Shown: positions 11,165-23,612, numbered from the stretch's first letter. The stretch is 64,000 nucleotides of DNA from Petrolisthes cinctipes (GCA_033782935.1 JAWQEG010000259.1:1577501-1641500); one strand, 5' to 3'. The notes: generated from the sequence alone by a model not told the origin. A program made the numbers and translations.

Positions 11165-12189
11165 GTCAGTTCAGCGACTTTAGTCAAATACATTATTAAC
11201 TTCTGTGTTCTGAGATAGTAGGGTATGTTCTAAATCTAAAATATCAGCATTATTGGAATGCAGAAGTGTGGCAACATTTGCGTCGTTAAAAAAAAAAAAA
11301 AAAAAAAAATCTCATTTTTTATTACAACAATGAAAACCCAGAGTGACTTGATTTTGTATCTTGGATGGTACTGTATGTGTTAAGGGTTTAATAGACTGTT
11401 GATAAATCTGGAGCAACTGATTCCTCCAAACAATACGAAGCAATAGGTAACCATAATTTTTGTTAATCTAATCCTGTTTCCTGGCTTGCACTGGAAGAAT
11501 GAAGACACACTAACGTAACTAATTTAAATAAAAAGATTATTTACTATTGTGTTGTTCTAATAAATCCACTGCTGGTAAACCTGGTCAAATACACGCTTCT
11601 ATTCTGCTCATCTTGAACGTTTCGTCTTCACGGATTTCGTGCACATCTTCATCAAAATGATCCCGTGTTAATCCTCTGCAACAAAAAGAGTTTTCCAAAC
11701 AATTTCCATTCCTCTAAACTTCTAAACCTACCCCAGCGATCAAGAGAAGAATTCACATTGCCGTGAACATGGGCGTGGTGAAGAGAACCCACAATGGCTG
11801 ACAAACAGGTATATTCCCAACTGTCTTCGTCGAAACGTTTTGGAATAAAACTTTTCGTCTGCCATTGTGAATTTGATTGAGCATGAAATAAGGCTGCCAT
11901 AGTTCTGGAAGACCCTGTTCGAGCACTATGACAAGGGAGAAGATGATAAAGAAATAGGACACCAAGCACGAGCCCTTTGGCCGTACTTCCTCTCTAGCTC
12001 ACTTCTATAGTGAATTACTTAGGTTCTCTTCTCAACGCATCATGCCTTTTTGGTCCCTTACATGTTTTTTTCCCCAATCTCCTACATAACTTGTCCCTTT
12101 TATTTCTTCAAAATCGTTAATATCTCTCCTTTCATTCAATTTCCTTCGTCCTTGCTGTCCCACCTCTCTATCACTTTGTCTATCACAAC
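11165..12189. other. Intron sequence, no further gene seen
   Basis: This is the first part of the proposed first intron. It contains poly(A) at 11287-11309 and, at 11740-11890, short imperfect inverted repeats around CACAATGGC/GCCATTGTG with a CGAAACG motif. The pyrimidine-rich block 12060-12185 just before the LINE ORF may be its 5' UTR; similar blocks occur near 22590-22745 and 36500-36600. Confidence 0.4.
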
Positions 12190-15100
12190 ATGATATCATT
12201 ATCTCATGAATTCATCAGCTCTTTTACACAAAACCGACAGCAAGACATGACTTCCCTTAACTCCGCATCATCCACTCCTCCACTCCCAAACCATTCTACA
12301 CCCAACCAGACTCTCCATAGTACATGTTCACTCTCCATAACACCAATCACCATCCCCAATAGATCATCCATCCTCACACCTCATTCTACCACCAACACCA
12401 CACTCGACTCCATCACCCATAAAAAACTGTCTTCCCTCCGTATCCTAGTCATCAACTTCCGCAACATCATAAACAAAAGAGCCGCCTTTCACCAAACCCT
12501 CCAGACCTATGACCCCGACATTATTATAGGGACAGAGACCTGGCTCACACCTGACATCCAGGACAGTGAAATCTTCCCGACAGACAGTCCCTATAATATG
12601 ACCCTACACAGGAAGGACAGAATAGACGATAAACATGGTGGAGTCCTAATTGCGACAAAGCCAGGACTAGTTGCGACCCCAGCCACCGAACTGAACGCGG
12701 ACTCTGAAATTATACGGACTAAAATACAGATACAGGGCTGCAGGACACTCATTATAGGATCATTTTATCGTCCCCCAAATTCAAACTTAGAATACCTGCA
12801 GACCCTTGACGATTGTTTATCTAAAATTGACCCCTCCAAAAATGTATGGTTGGCTGGTGACTTTAACCTTCCAGACATAAACTGGACAGCACAGGCGACA
12901 CTGGACAATCCCACCCATGAAGGCGACTTACTATTACAGACTGATAGGAAACTCTTACATGAAAATTTCATTGACATCATTAACACCTACTCACTTACCC
13001 AAACAGTACTCGAACCAACACGCACACAAGTCAGTGTAGAAAGACATAATCCTAACATAAGACACGGGGTCACATCCAACATACTAGACTTATTTCTCAC
13101 AAACAACATTTCCTTAATTACACGGACACGAGTACTACCTGGTCTTAGTGACCATGAGATGGTACTCATTGACGCAAACATCAAGCCAACAACACAAAAA
13201 CAATTACCCAGGACAATTTACATGTACAACAGAGCTGACATGGATGGCATTACCCAAGACTTAGTTGAATTTTGTGACTCGTTCCTTGACTCAGACCCAA
13301 TGGCCAGCTCTGTGGAAACAAACTGGACCAGACTTCGTGACTTTATACGTGACACAATGGACAAGCACATACCCACGAAAACCATCACACATAACCGGTC
13401 ATTACCATGGTACAATAAACAATTAAAGAGACTACACAGAAACAAGGTAAAGGCATACAACAGAGCAAAACGATACAACGATACAGAACACTGGTTAGAA
13501 TACAAAAACATACAGAAAACACTACAGAAAGAAACTAAACAAGCAGAAACTAAATACACATCCACTTTCCTCGCAGACAACACACAAAACCACAAAAAAT
13601 TCTTCAGCTTTTTTAAAGCACGCAAACAAGACTCGACCGGTATTACCACATTACTACACAACAATTCCTTGGTTACACACCCACTAGACAAAGCCAACGC
13701 CCTTAACACACAATTCCAGTCCGTTTTTACCCATGAACATGAACACTTACCAGACATGCCAACACCATCACACCCACCTATCCCTCCCATTCATATAAAC
13801 ACCCAAGGAATTGAGAAACTCTTATCTGAGGTAGACATACACAAAGCGACTGGACCAGACAATATACCCTGCAGGATATTGAGGACTAACGCTAGCGTTC
13901 TTGCCCCTGTCCTGCAGGTTATATTCTCACAGACTTTACAGACCGGTGAACTCCCTCAAGACTGGCTTTTGGCAAATGTGACCCCAATCTTTAAATCCGG
14001 AGACAGAACCCTTCCCATTAATTATAGACCTATTTCACTTACCTCAGTCCCCTGCAAAATTTTAGAACACATTATTCATAGACACATAATGGACCACTTT
14101 GATAGGCAAAACATACTGACTGACAATCAACACGGTTTTCGGCCTAAACGCTCGTGTGAGACGCAGCTACTGGTAACTACTCATGACATCTTGCAGTCCC
14201 TCAATGACACAAAAATCAGACAGGTTGACGCCATAGTATTAGACTTTGCCAAAGCCTTCGACAAAGTCCCTCACCAAAGACTACTACACAAATTAGAATT
14301 CTATGGCATACAGGGACAACTTCTTCACTGGATTAGAACGTTCTTGACTACCAGAAAGCAACGTGTAGTTCTTGACGGTAGTCAGTCTCCATCTGTTCCT
14401 GTGACCTCTGGGGTACCCCAGGGCACTGTCCTGGGCCCCCTTCTCTTCCTTTCATACATTAATGACCTCCCACTTTCACTTTCCTCTACCACTAGACTCT
14501 TTGCAGACGATAGCTTAGTTTACAGACCTATTAAAGATAGGAATGACTGCCTTCGACTACAGGACGACCTAACTGCACTTGAAGACTGGGAAGTCAAGTG
14601 GCAGATGATATTTAGACCAGACAAATGCCATCACATCCGTTTTACCCGTGCCCATAATGTCATTCCATATACATACCAATTACACAACACCAACCTCAAC
14701 ACAGTCACTTCCCACAAATACTTGGGCGTCCACATCTCAGCGGACATGAGGTGGAACACACACATAGGTAGCATCAGGGCTAAAGCTAGTAGGGTCCTGG
14801 GGTTCTTGCGCAGGAACCTCAGCAGGTGTAACACAGTCACCAAAATTATTGCATATAACACTTTCGTTCGGCCACATTTAGATTATTGTGACACCGTCTG
14901 GGACCCACACACTTACAATAATATCAATAAATTAGAGTCCATACAAAACAAGACTGCAAGATGGGCCAGACGTGATTACAGACACACTACATCAGTCACT
15001 TTGCTTAAACAAGACACAAAACTAGACCCATTAGTAACACGAAGACAGATACACAGACAACAAATGATATACAAAATCACAAACAAGTTAGTTGACATAG

Positions 15101-15471
15101 ACAAAGACACATATCTACACCCTACAAGTATACGATCCACTAGAGGCAGCCACAACTTAAAATACCATACATACCAGACAAGCACTGATATATTTAGGCA
15201 CTCATTCTTTCCCCGCAGCATCCAAGAGTGGAATCATCTCCCATCTCACGTAGTTAATAGCCCCACTCTTGACACATTTAGAAATAGGATCACCAATCAT
15301 TACCTCCCCAATCCTAATCCTCAACCCACAGTCCCTGACCCAATCCACCCTTATCCTAACCCTCTGCCTAATCCTGCCCTGGACCCCTAAATTCCCCGCA
15401 CAACCCCCGCATATTATGCCGCCCATGAGCGGCCCTCTGCGGGACCCTAAAACTTGAACTTGAACTTGAAC
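12060..15471 (+). mobile_element. CR1/L2-like LINE, apparently full coding length
   Basis: This is a non-LTR retrotransposon with one long ORF (12190-15390) and a short 3' region ending in about three copies of ACTTGA/TTGAAC (15452-15471), a microsatellite tail instead of poly(A). The 5' limit is uncertain. It lies in the first intron of the candidate coiled-coil gene in the same orientation. The plus strand is strikingly A/C-rich and G-poor. No target duplication could be fixed by eye. Confidence 0.8.
12190..15390 (+). CDS. LINE endonuclease-reverse transcriptase, 1066 aa
   Basis: The single ORF is uninterrupted. After a Ser/Thr/Pro-rich start (about residues 1-80), an APE-type endonuclease spans about 83-330, with TETWL (115-119), GDFN (223-226) and SDH (320-322). 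Reverse transcriptase spans about 540-830: HKATGPDNIPC, NYRPISLTSVPCKILE, VLDFAKAFDKVPH with catalytic Asp685, GVPQGTVLGPLLF and FADD (771-774). The C-terminal WNHLP block is typical of CR1/L2/Rex-like clades. The protein would nick target DNA and prime reverse transcription from the nick. All visible catalytic motifs are intact, so it may be recent. ATG 12190 is the first in frame; an in-frame ATG at 12247 is an alternative. Confidence 0.85.
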   Translation: MISLSHEFISSFTQNRQQDMTSLNSASSTPPLPNHSTPNQTLHSTCSLSITPITIPNRSSILTPHSTTNTTLDSITHKKLSSLRILVINFRNIINKRAAFHQTLQTYDPDIIIGTETWLTPDIQDSEIFPTDSPYNMTLHRKDRIDDKHGGVLIATKPGLVATPATELNADSEIIRTKIQIQGCRTLIIGSFYRPPNSNLEYLQTLDDCLSKIDPSKNVWLAGDFNLPDINWTAQATLDNPTHEGDLLLQTDRKLLHENFIDIINTYSLTQTVLEPTRTQVSVERHNPNIRHGVTSNILDLFLTNNISLITRTRVLPGLSDHEMVLIDANIKPTTQKQLPRTIYMYNRADMDGITQDLVEFCDSFLDSDPMASSVETNWTRLRDFIRDTMDKHIPTKTITHNRSLPWYNKQLKRLHRNKVKAYNRAKRYNDTEHWLEYKNIQKTLQKETKQAETKYTSTFLADNTQNHKKFFSFFKARKQDSTGITTLLHNNSLVTHPLDKANALNTQFQSVFTHEHEHLPDMPTPSHPPIPPIHINTQGIEKLLSEVDIHKATGPDNIPCRILRTNASVLAPVLQVIFSQTLQTGELPQDWLLANVTPIFKSGDRTLPINYRPISLTSVPCKILEHIIHRHIMDHFDRQNILTDNQHGFRPKRSCETQLLVTTHDILQSLNDTKIRQVDAIVLDFAKAFDKVPHQRLLHKLEFYGIQGQLLHWIRTFLTTRKQRVVLDGSQSPSVPVTSGVPQGTVLGPLLFLSYINDLPLSLSSTTRLFADDSLVYRPIKDRNDCLRLQDDLTALEDWEVKWQMIFRPDKCHHIRFTRAHNVIPYTYQLHNTNLNTVTSHKYLGVHISADMRWNTHIGSIRAKASRVLGFLRRNLSRCNTVTKIIAYNTFVRPHLDYCDTVWDPHTYNNINKLESIQNKTARWARRDYRHTTSVTLLKQDTKLDPLVTRRQIHRQQMIYKITNKLVDIDKDTYLHPTSIRSTRGSHNLKYHTYQTSTDIFRHSFFPRSIQEWNHLPSHVVNSPTLDTFRNRITNHYLPNPNPQPTVPDPIHPYPNPLPNPALDP

Positions 15472-17826
15472 TAGATAAAACTGCTTCAAAGTAGTTCGGA
15501 GGGATGCAAAGAATCCTTGAATATTTCTCCCCAGGCAGTAGTTCTCAACTCGAAATCTATTAGCCGAAGTGGATTGACACAGACCGAGTAAGGTAAGTTT
15601 TTACACTGTAAATGCATTTTATGAGGCACTCAACCTCTATTACACATGACCCTGGTGTCAGCATGTGTTAAACCATGTGCCCAAGAGGTTAAGTATCTCA
15701 CAAAGTACATTTACTCTACAGTGGAAAAACGAATCTCACTTTAAAACTTTACATAAACACGACGGTCAACACTGGACCTTTCTCCATCTTCCACCATACT
15801 ATGACTTATGCTCCTTCAAAAGCAATGATACAGACAGACAGATATAGAGATGAGGAGAGAGGTGACAGAGTGATATGAGAGAGAAAAAAAAAAAAGTAAT
15901 GGGTTGATATGACAACAGCGAGGAATCGTCCCAGCCTCATCCCAGGTGCCTGAATAAAGTAAATGGACTATAAGAGTACAGTTCAATGTACTGTGTATGT
16001 GACTCCTTCCTGGCTACACCCTGTAGGGTTATAAAGAAGTACAGAAGCCTTAAATTACGGCTACATATTGGTTTACAATAATCAAGGTATCACCGTATAC
16101 TTCAGACAGTTAAGTATAAAATGTTATTTAACATGATTCAGTATGGTTTTATATTTTATTTGGTTACTATTTATCAGTAAGTACATTATCAAAGCCATGA
16201 CATAGCTAACAAGAAATGTTTTACCTATTAACCAACTTCTTTTTCCGATTCAACTTGTTAATCTACCAGCCAATAGAATTAATTAATTAACGAATTACTG
16301 GCAGATTGACTTCCTTCGGCAGCAGTTGGACCATGCTGAGGTTAGATCACGGGTTCATCTCAACAAATCTACTCTTGCTAGCTGCCTCTGTCGCCTGGGT
16401 AAGTCACTGATATTTCTAGAATCAAGATACCTGACAGCTCTTAATTGTTATCCAGGAATAGTTTTTCATATCAACAAGGTAAAGAAAGTGGCCCACTGTC
16501 CAGTGTAATTGGTTAAACCGTTAAATGAACTCATTGCGTTAATTTCGTAAGAAATTTACTCCCTCCCTGTGATGAATTCTCTCCGGTACCTCAACTAATA
16601 TACAACTCATGAATCTGTCATGACAGAATACATACCTGTACAACCCTGGCCTATGACCCAAACACGTTGAGACACATCGGGTGCTCATTATAAAGCATAG
16701 TTTATTTACTTCAGATCATGATCCGCTTCTCGGGTCAATAACCCGCTATATCCTCTGGGTTATTCCTTTCTGCACCTCTGCCAGAAACCTAATCGTGTAT
16801 AGTGTCGTGAATCATCTGTAGAGTTTCTGACTCTCCTGGTACGTCAGTCTCTTAGATTATCAGCGTTATATTAATTCCGACCTCGGATGTCGGTATCACC
16901 CTTTGGTGTCACCTATCGTACGCTATTTTCAGTTGCAATTTACCCATTTGGTATAATCTTTATCCACCAGGGTATACCACAGACCTATACACTAGACCGC
17001 GCATCCCCATCTTATTTACATTAGCGTGCTGATGCCAGCGCGCTGGGTACCGCTGCCATCTTACCATGCCATATACTCAGGGCCTTATAACGGTGGATAT
17101 ACGTAGCGCACCACAAATTTTTCTCTGTAACCGTTATTTTTTTATTCCTTCCACATTTTTCTTACTCTTTACACATTATTAATGAACAAATGGATGCGAG
17201 ATATCGATATATTCCTATTATAAATAACAAGAAACGAGAGTATCCCCGCATATTACATGCCATCATCAATAAATATAATTGTTATTTTCATTAGTTTTCT
17301 ATTTCATTTAACGATATCAATCATATCCAGTTTAATAGTGATAGAAGAGAGAGAGTGATGCAACATTGCGGCGAAGAGAGAGGTTGTAGTGAATCCGTAA
17401 GAGGAGGAGAGTTGATGAGACGAAAAGACGTTCAAGTGGTATAAAACACTATTTGGGTAAATTCATATATACGTTCATTGAAATTACTCCTTTATAACGT
17501 ACATGATGCATCTTATATTGGTTAACAAATCATATAGTCTGTTGGAGCCGTGTGCTTTGGGTAAGATATTGACGGTACTGTTGTGCGTAAATGTCCTCTC
17601 GTCCTCGCCTGCACGAGTTTTTATCACTAACCTTTGGATACCGAACTAACTGACTAAGATATATCATAATTATTTAATCTAAAAAAACACATTCCTTAAT
17701 AATTTGAGATTAATATTCAGGGTCTCTGCAAAATTGGATAGTGTGAGAGGTGACAAACATTTGTGTATGACAGTGCATGTGTGGTGTGAATGTATGAATT
17801 TATGTTTGTATTTATCCTGATTATAG
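15472..17826. other. Intron sequence, no further gene seen
   Basis: This is AT-rich non-coding DNA between the LINE and exon 2 of the candidate coiled-coil gene. It contains short poly(A) (15886-15897) and AATTAATTAATT (16277-16290) runs. I see no domain-bearing frame or RNA gene. Confidence 0.5.
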
Positions 17827-18035
17827 ACAGGGAGCGTCGCCGTAGCTATTGTCTAAGGGAAGCCATCGTCACTACTAAAGCCCGTGTGGAAGGCCTGAGA
17901 CGCGAGGCTGCTAGACTAGAGGAAGAAATGAGACGCCTCACTTCCGCTTCCACCAGGTTGACTGGACGCCTTAACCAAACTAATACCACCATAATTCGCA
18001 AGAAGGCAGCCCTACATTCTTTTACGACCTTGAAG
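17827..18035 (+). CDS. Candidate host gene, exon 2 (coiled coil)
   Basis: The acceptor TTATCCTGATTATAG precedes 17827. The exon encodes RERRRSYCLREAIV, then VEGLRREAARLEEEM, then TSASTRLTGRLNQT, a strongly charged heptad-like pattern predicting a coiled coil. It ends ...TTLK at a weak donor, AAG|GTTCGC. Length is 209 nt. With the one base carried from exon 1 it gives exactly 70 codons. Codon use is balanced compared with the AT-rich surroundings. The protein family is not recognised; a cytoskeletal or scaffold role would be a guess. Confidence 0.55.
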
Positions 18036-18138
18036 GTTCGCATATTGTGTTATTCTTATCATCATTATGATTAATCACATCTATCAACATCATCAATACC
18101 CAAAAAGTCAATTTTCTCCATTACACAAAAGGTTATAT

Positions 18139-18157
18139 AATAATAATAATAATAATA

Positions 18158-18211
<54 letters not shown>
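18139..18211. repeat. (AAT)n/(ATT)n trinucleotide repeat
   Basis: A run of AAT units switches to ATT units, forming a self-complementary trinucleotide repeat just downstream of exon 2. Confidence 0.95.
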
Positions 18212-18307
18212 TACACAAGTTCGGCTAAGCATATCGAGAGAAGATTGCATTATCAGTGGCGCAGGGCAAAAGGCTACTACTGGAGAAGATAGCAGGTAGA
18301 TTTATAA

Positions 18308-21040
18308 CAGGGGTGGGGAACGTCCGGCTTTTGGGCGTTATACGGCCCTGGAAGCAGTTTGACCTGGCCTAGCCAAAGCCTGTAAACATACATTACTTGT
18401 TAGGCCGCCACTGTGAGGTATAGGCTATACCACAACGCTAAGTCACTAAAATGACTCAGAGATAGTTTCAGGGTCGCCAGGTTTGACCTATATAGGCCAA
18501 ATTGGCCGATTAAGTATGTGGTTGACCTATAAATTTTTGATGAACAGGCCATCCTGTTTGACTTTTTTTTGGGTGGGGCTTTTCACAAATTTGACTGAAA
18601 CATAATAAGCCAGCTTGGAAAACTAATAATGGTCAACTAGAAAGAAGAATTCTCCGATGGATCTATTCCTCACGACCCAGAAGAAATCTTTAAAATGTGA
18701 AATGTTTTGAAGAGCTACCAGTTAGTGCTTTGACTGCAAACTACTTACCTCTTAAGTAACGCAACAATTGAACGGATATCATACAATATAATGAATGTGA
18801 AAACTAAACTGCAGAATAAACTATCAACAGGAATTTTGTCAGCCGTCATTAGAATAAAGACAAGCTACTGTGAGATTTATTCTGTTATTTAGACAATGCT
18901 GAGCTTATTTAATGACTCAGTGTATGGAGCAGAAGCAGCATTTATATCTGCAGGCACAAGCAGAGCACCATGTTCTCATATGTCACTGGATTACATCACT
19001 GAAGACTTTGATAAGGTCGTAGCTGTGCCATTTTAACGAAAGGTATAAAACATGGCTACCAATCAGTTATATATTACACGTATATATGTCTTTGTTATAA
19101 ACTATTGATGAGAAAATGAACTTGGCTTATTTTGGCCTTTTTCTAAGGTACATTATTTTGGCAATTTGCAGTCAGAACAACCTGGCACCCCTACTAATCC
19201 ATAGTACAGTCAGTGCCTGGCAGACTCTCAGCGAGTGTGTACGTTGCAGAAGTGTTTAGTAATTGAAGTAGTTTGACACCCGACAAAGGGCCACTGTAAG
19301 GAAAAGAAAAGTTGATGCAGAGTGCCGTCTTTTCCGAAAGACATGGAAAAACTATTTTTTGTTTTTTATTCATATATTATTTATTTTTATTATATATATT
19401 TTTTTTAATGAAAGGCAATTTTTGTGCCTAGCATGTGGCAGAAATGAAAAAAAATCAATCTGGAGCGCCAATACAGCTCAATACTTGCTATATTCAATGG
19501 ATTGGGAGGACAAATGAATCTAGAAACATCGGTGAGTCTATAGTCACAATAAACAGCTTTCACAGACCTCGCTGTGACAGAGACACCAATATTCAGACAT
19601 AGTTATGTTGTGAGCAAAGTAACTGCAAAGAAACTGAGGCCTTATTTAGTGGGAGAGTTTGTGAAATAGTGCGTGGTGGCTGCTGCCGAGTTGTTAGCAC
19701 ACCTAAGGTAGTATTGTTTCAATGTGTAAGTTTGTCTCGGAGAATTGTCTCAGGTCGGTTTACTGATATAGCACAAGATACTGAAAAAAATAAAGAACAC
19801 TGAGACTCTGCACGATATTTTGAATGTTTCTCTCTAGCTCGTGACGAGACAACGGATATAACAATTACTGCCCAACTGGACGTGTTCGTTCGTGGGATTA
19901 CTGAAGAGTGTCGAGTTTGACACACGAGAGGAACTGCTGCCACTGGAAACCATGCATGATACTACAAGAGATGAAGACTTGTCCTATCAATGAAAAAATT
20001 AGTTATCATTTCAAAAGTTAAGTGGCCTTACAACAGAAGTAGGTCCAACCATGGTAGGCTTACAAAAAGGGTTATTAAATTTGCTAAAAATGATCAGTTT
20101 TGGTCCAAATTATTTAATTACATGCCACTACATCGTATACGTAAAGAAAATATAATTTTTTGCACAGTCAGTGCAGCTCAACAATGTAATGTCAGCAGTA
20201 GTTTCATTAATAAACTTTGTCAAAAGCCGAGGGCTCAACAACCGCCAGTTTAATTAAAGAGTAACTGAATTATTTTGACTCTGAGTATGGTGATCTGCTT
20301 TATTATTGTGAAGTGCGGTCGCAGAGTAGCAGGAACATTTTCATGATGTTTTACGAACTGCGGGACGAAGTCAAGCAGTTTATGGAGATGAATGTAACAC
20401 CTGTAAGGGAACTCAGTAATAGCAAATGGTTGTGTGATTTAGCCTTCATAGTGGACTTAGCAAAGTACCTCTCAGACCTAAACGTCAAGCTGCAGGGCCC
20501 CATACTGCTTCTAAGCTCTCTGTTTTCAGACGTGAAATAATTTGAAGCTATAATAAAGTTGTGGAAGATGCATCCCGAAAGGCATAACACTGTGCACTTT
20601 CCAACTCGGCAAGAACAAAAGCCTTCTACACCTGAATATGCTGGTGAATGGGCAAAAATAATTGAGGCTTTTATAGTGAAAGATTCAATGCCGTGAAAGA
20701 TGAAACAGCTGATGTGCCTGATAACCTAAACACAAAATCATTCAGCTACAAAGCGATGATAAGCTGAAAGCTAGGTACAACCATCTCCCATAACTTGAGT
20801 TCTATAATCGTTACATATGTGTTCATATAATTTCTTAATTTGAGGCGACATGCATTGAAATTTTCTTCTGTGTTCTGAACAATTTACTGCTGCGAGCAGC
20901 TTTTTATTTCACCATTGCAAAGAGTGGTGTTCGCTCCAGCCTGACCGGTGCAAACCTGGAAAAGCAGTTGCGAATAGCAACATCATCAGTACAAGCTAAC
21001 ATCTCATTCATGACATAGGAGAAGCAGTTCCAGCCATTGC
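18308..21040 (+). mobile_element. hAT element, GTF2IRD2/ZBED-like, decayed
   Basis: The left end CAGGGGTGGGGAACG at about 18308 matches the conserved hAT (Charlie-type) terminal sequence. Downstream coding remnants on + resemble the transposase-derived GTF2IRD2 group. The matching right terminus is not visible, so the 3' limit is set by the last recognisable coding block. It lies in intron 2 of the candidate coiled-coil gene. Confidence 0.6.
19290..21020 (+). pseudogene. GTF2IRD2-like hAT transposase remnant
   Basis: Broken frames in order read RKVDAECRLFRKTW (about 19305), SARYFECFSLARDETTDIT with QLDVFVRGIT (about 19810-19905), and FYELRDEVKQFMEM with ELSNSKWLCDLAFIVDLAKYL (20345-20475). 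A diverged LRIATS block near 20970 matches the dimerisation end. This order is that of hAT-derived GTF2IRD2/ZBED-type transposases. Several stops and shifts separate the blocks, so it is a pseudogene. Confidence 0.65.
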
Positions 21041-23060
21041 ATTTGAGATTAGTTAAATGTTTGACCAATTGTTACCAAACAAAGCAGACTGATTCTAACG
21101 TTGATAACTTTTTCTTTATAAACAGAACATAAGCTCTCCAGTGTTTCATATACTTGTAAGAGGATTCTAACATATCTAATTACATACGGAGGTTTCCTAG
21201 TCAGTATTTTCAAGCAGCTTGAGAAACACCATTCCCATAAAATTGCCTTCTGATTACCAGTCAATTACCTTTCCCCTTTTTAGATAGTCGGTTGTGATAG
21301 GAGCGAGATAAACGTAACGAATGTGTTTGAGAATGACAGGTAAGCTGAAGTCAGAGGGTAAATTATTTAGAAGAATCAAGAGCAAGCGAGGTCATTGCGT
21401 GCTTAATATTATACACAATATCCGTCTTAGGCACGAAATTGAAGGTACAGAAAGAAGGAGGAGACAAAGAAAGGGATCTTATCAGCTGCTGTTGACACTT
21501 GTGTTTAGGCGAGGAAAAGAAGGTAAGGTTTAGCAGAGGAGATGTGGTGTTACACTGACTGGAAATAAGTAGCGAGGTCACGTTTGTTGCAGATCTTGAC
21601 TGTAAGAAATTATGTTCGTAGGTATTTAGGGAGGTATGCAAGCTAATATATAAAATATATAACTATGAGTAGATATGTAAGTAAATATGCCAGTAAAAGT
21701 TCGTTTGTAGGTAAGTATATATATGTGTGCAGTGCAGTACGGCAAGTATATAAGTAAATCAGTATGCGAATAGAAATATGAGTAGATATGCAAGTATATG
21801 TAAGAAGGTATGTATGTTGATATGCAAATAGATATACAAGTATATGTGTATTTATATGTGAGAAATTAATGCAGATAGTCTTGTGTGTGAGACATGGAAA
21901 AAAGCGTGAAAGATTAATCATGTATGAAAGTATAATTGTGTATGAAAGTAGGTATGTGATTACTGGACTTCATGCAGTTGAGAGGATGTGAAAACCTGAA
22001 GAATCTGAAGAGGAGACTAAGCTTCATCGATGCAGTTTTAGGTATGGCAGTTAAATAATGTTTCCAGGAAAATTCAAATATTACAGTGACACTAAATATG
22101 GTAAGGGAAGTCTCATGTTGAAGAAGTGAATTTCGAAACCCGCTAGCTATAGACATTGATCACTTCTCTGTCGAAAGCTTTGGATTCTTATTTCATTTGA
22201 ATATAACACATAATTTTTTTACGAAACTGTATCTGATCGCTAGTATGGCAGACATTTTAACCACCTTTCAGGCGCATTGTAATCTTATAATTTGCAATAT
22301 GATGAGACATTTTGTTATTTTGCTATCTATATGAAAAACTTCTAGAAATCTCTCGCACATAGCTTTATTCTTTACCTGGTCGTTTTGTACTTGTTAATGT
22401 AGGCGATTATTATTCTTATGAATCTGTCAAATGTCGAGTGAATCATAGTTCAGCCTTGTAACCTATTTGTATTTTGCTATTCATGAGTGATCTTAGATGT
22501 TTTTCAAACCCATTTTATACCTATGCTGTATCACGCCTTACGTCTGACCTCTGCATCATTTTCTCTCCCTGTAGGAGAGTTAGCCTTGAAGTTCTCAAAG
22601 ATTCATGTCTCTCCCTCTCCTTCTGCGACTAATACCATAACCATTCCTCTTCACTTGGCATTCTCCCATTCAATTCTTTAACCGCCTCTCGTTTCCTTCT
22701 ATTTCCTTCTTGCTTTCTGTTTCACCTCTCTATCATCTTCTCCCAGGGTCGTCAAGGCCGAATTCTGTCGCCTTGCATTCTCAAATCAAATCTCCCCGTT
22801 TTAATGGTATTTTCAACTCATCGATTTCTCTGAGAGAGATCCTATTACTTATTTTGCCAAACAATTCTGAGACGTTGAGTATGCTGACTGCTGACCGTGG
22901 TTCAAATGTATGGTGTATTTCAATCTATACAGAACTGTTTGACGGGGTTGGATCTAAGGTGTTTCGTTTCATCAACCCCTCTCTTCTCTCAACAGCTTTC
23001 TTTCCTTGCTGGAGAGATGCATAACCATCTTGTAACCTTGTTACAGAGGACATTTTTTCT
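21041..23060. repeat. Intron 2, AT-rich with degenerate short repeats
   Basis: Between about 21650 and 21870 a degenerate array of TATG/AAGTA-type 10-16 bp units occurs (AGTAGATATG, AAGTATATGT). A pyrimidine-rich block at 22590-22745 resembles segments near 12090-12185 and 36500-36600. No gene is supported. Confidence 0.4.
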
Positions 23061-23069
23061 CTGTGCATG

Positions 23070-23380
23070 CTTCTCTGATTTGTTTTCATTACACTGGACA
23101 CAAGATTCGTAAGGCCGTTACCAAGACCCAGGCCAACACATACACACACACGACTTTCGCACTTGTACCCAACAACAGAGAGAAGGGTATGATGGTAAAT
23201 CTCATATCTACTGAAGGAATTGTATGAGCGAAGGTGTTTTATGACGTTCAAGGCTCTTACAGTTAGCGCTAGAACTAGAATTGGAAGAACAATATTATTC
23301 TCAACCCTGCACCTGATTGGTTTCGATCACCAACTCTTAGGTTACATTTCCAGCACATAACCACTCGACTACATGCAGCA
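23070..23380 (-). mobile_element. tRNA-derived SINE, copy S2
   Basis: On the minus strand a tRNA-like head carries a box A-like TAGTCGAGTGGTTATGTGC (about 23351-23373) and a box B-like GGTGATCGAAACC (about 23320-23331). The body then shares several blocks in the same order with 46595-46918: CGTCATAAAACACC, CCCTTCTCTCTGTTG, GTCGTG plus (GT)n, GGCCTGGG and a final TCCAGTGT. Two copies with the same order define a SINE family. Confidence 0.75.
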
Positions 23381-23396
23381 CAGTGCCTTGGCACAT

Positions 23397-23612
23397 TAAG
23401 GGGGTGCGGGAATAGGGGGACAGGCTTGGGGGGTTAGGGGGGTGCGGGAATAGTGGTCAGGCTTTCTACCCACCCAAGGCCTGTCCCCCAATTCTCGCAC
23501 CCCCCAAACCCCCCCAAGCCTGTCCCCTACTCCCGCACCCCCGTAACCCTCTCCCCTACTCCCGCACCCCCTAACCCCCCCAAAGCCTGTCCCCTACTCC
23601 CGCACCCCCTTA
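23397..23612. repeat. G/C-skewed minisatellite in inverted arrangement
   Basis: Units of about 36-45 bp (AAGCCTGTCCCC, TACTCCCGCACCCCC, TAACCCCCC) occur about twice in one orientation (23397-23462) and then about four times in the opposite orientation (23475-23612). The array is therefore palindromic overall. Runs of 3-8 G or C recur. Confidence 0.85.

Noticed and set aside
11640..11970. 105-codon minus-strand frame as a gene
   Set aside because: No domain, and the region contains repeat-like CGAAACG and inverted CACAATGGC motifs; more likely repeat-derived.
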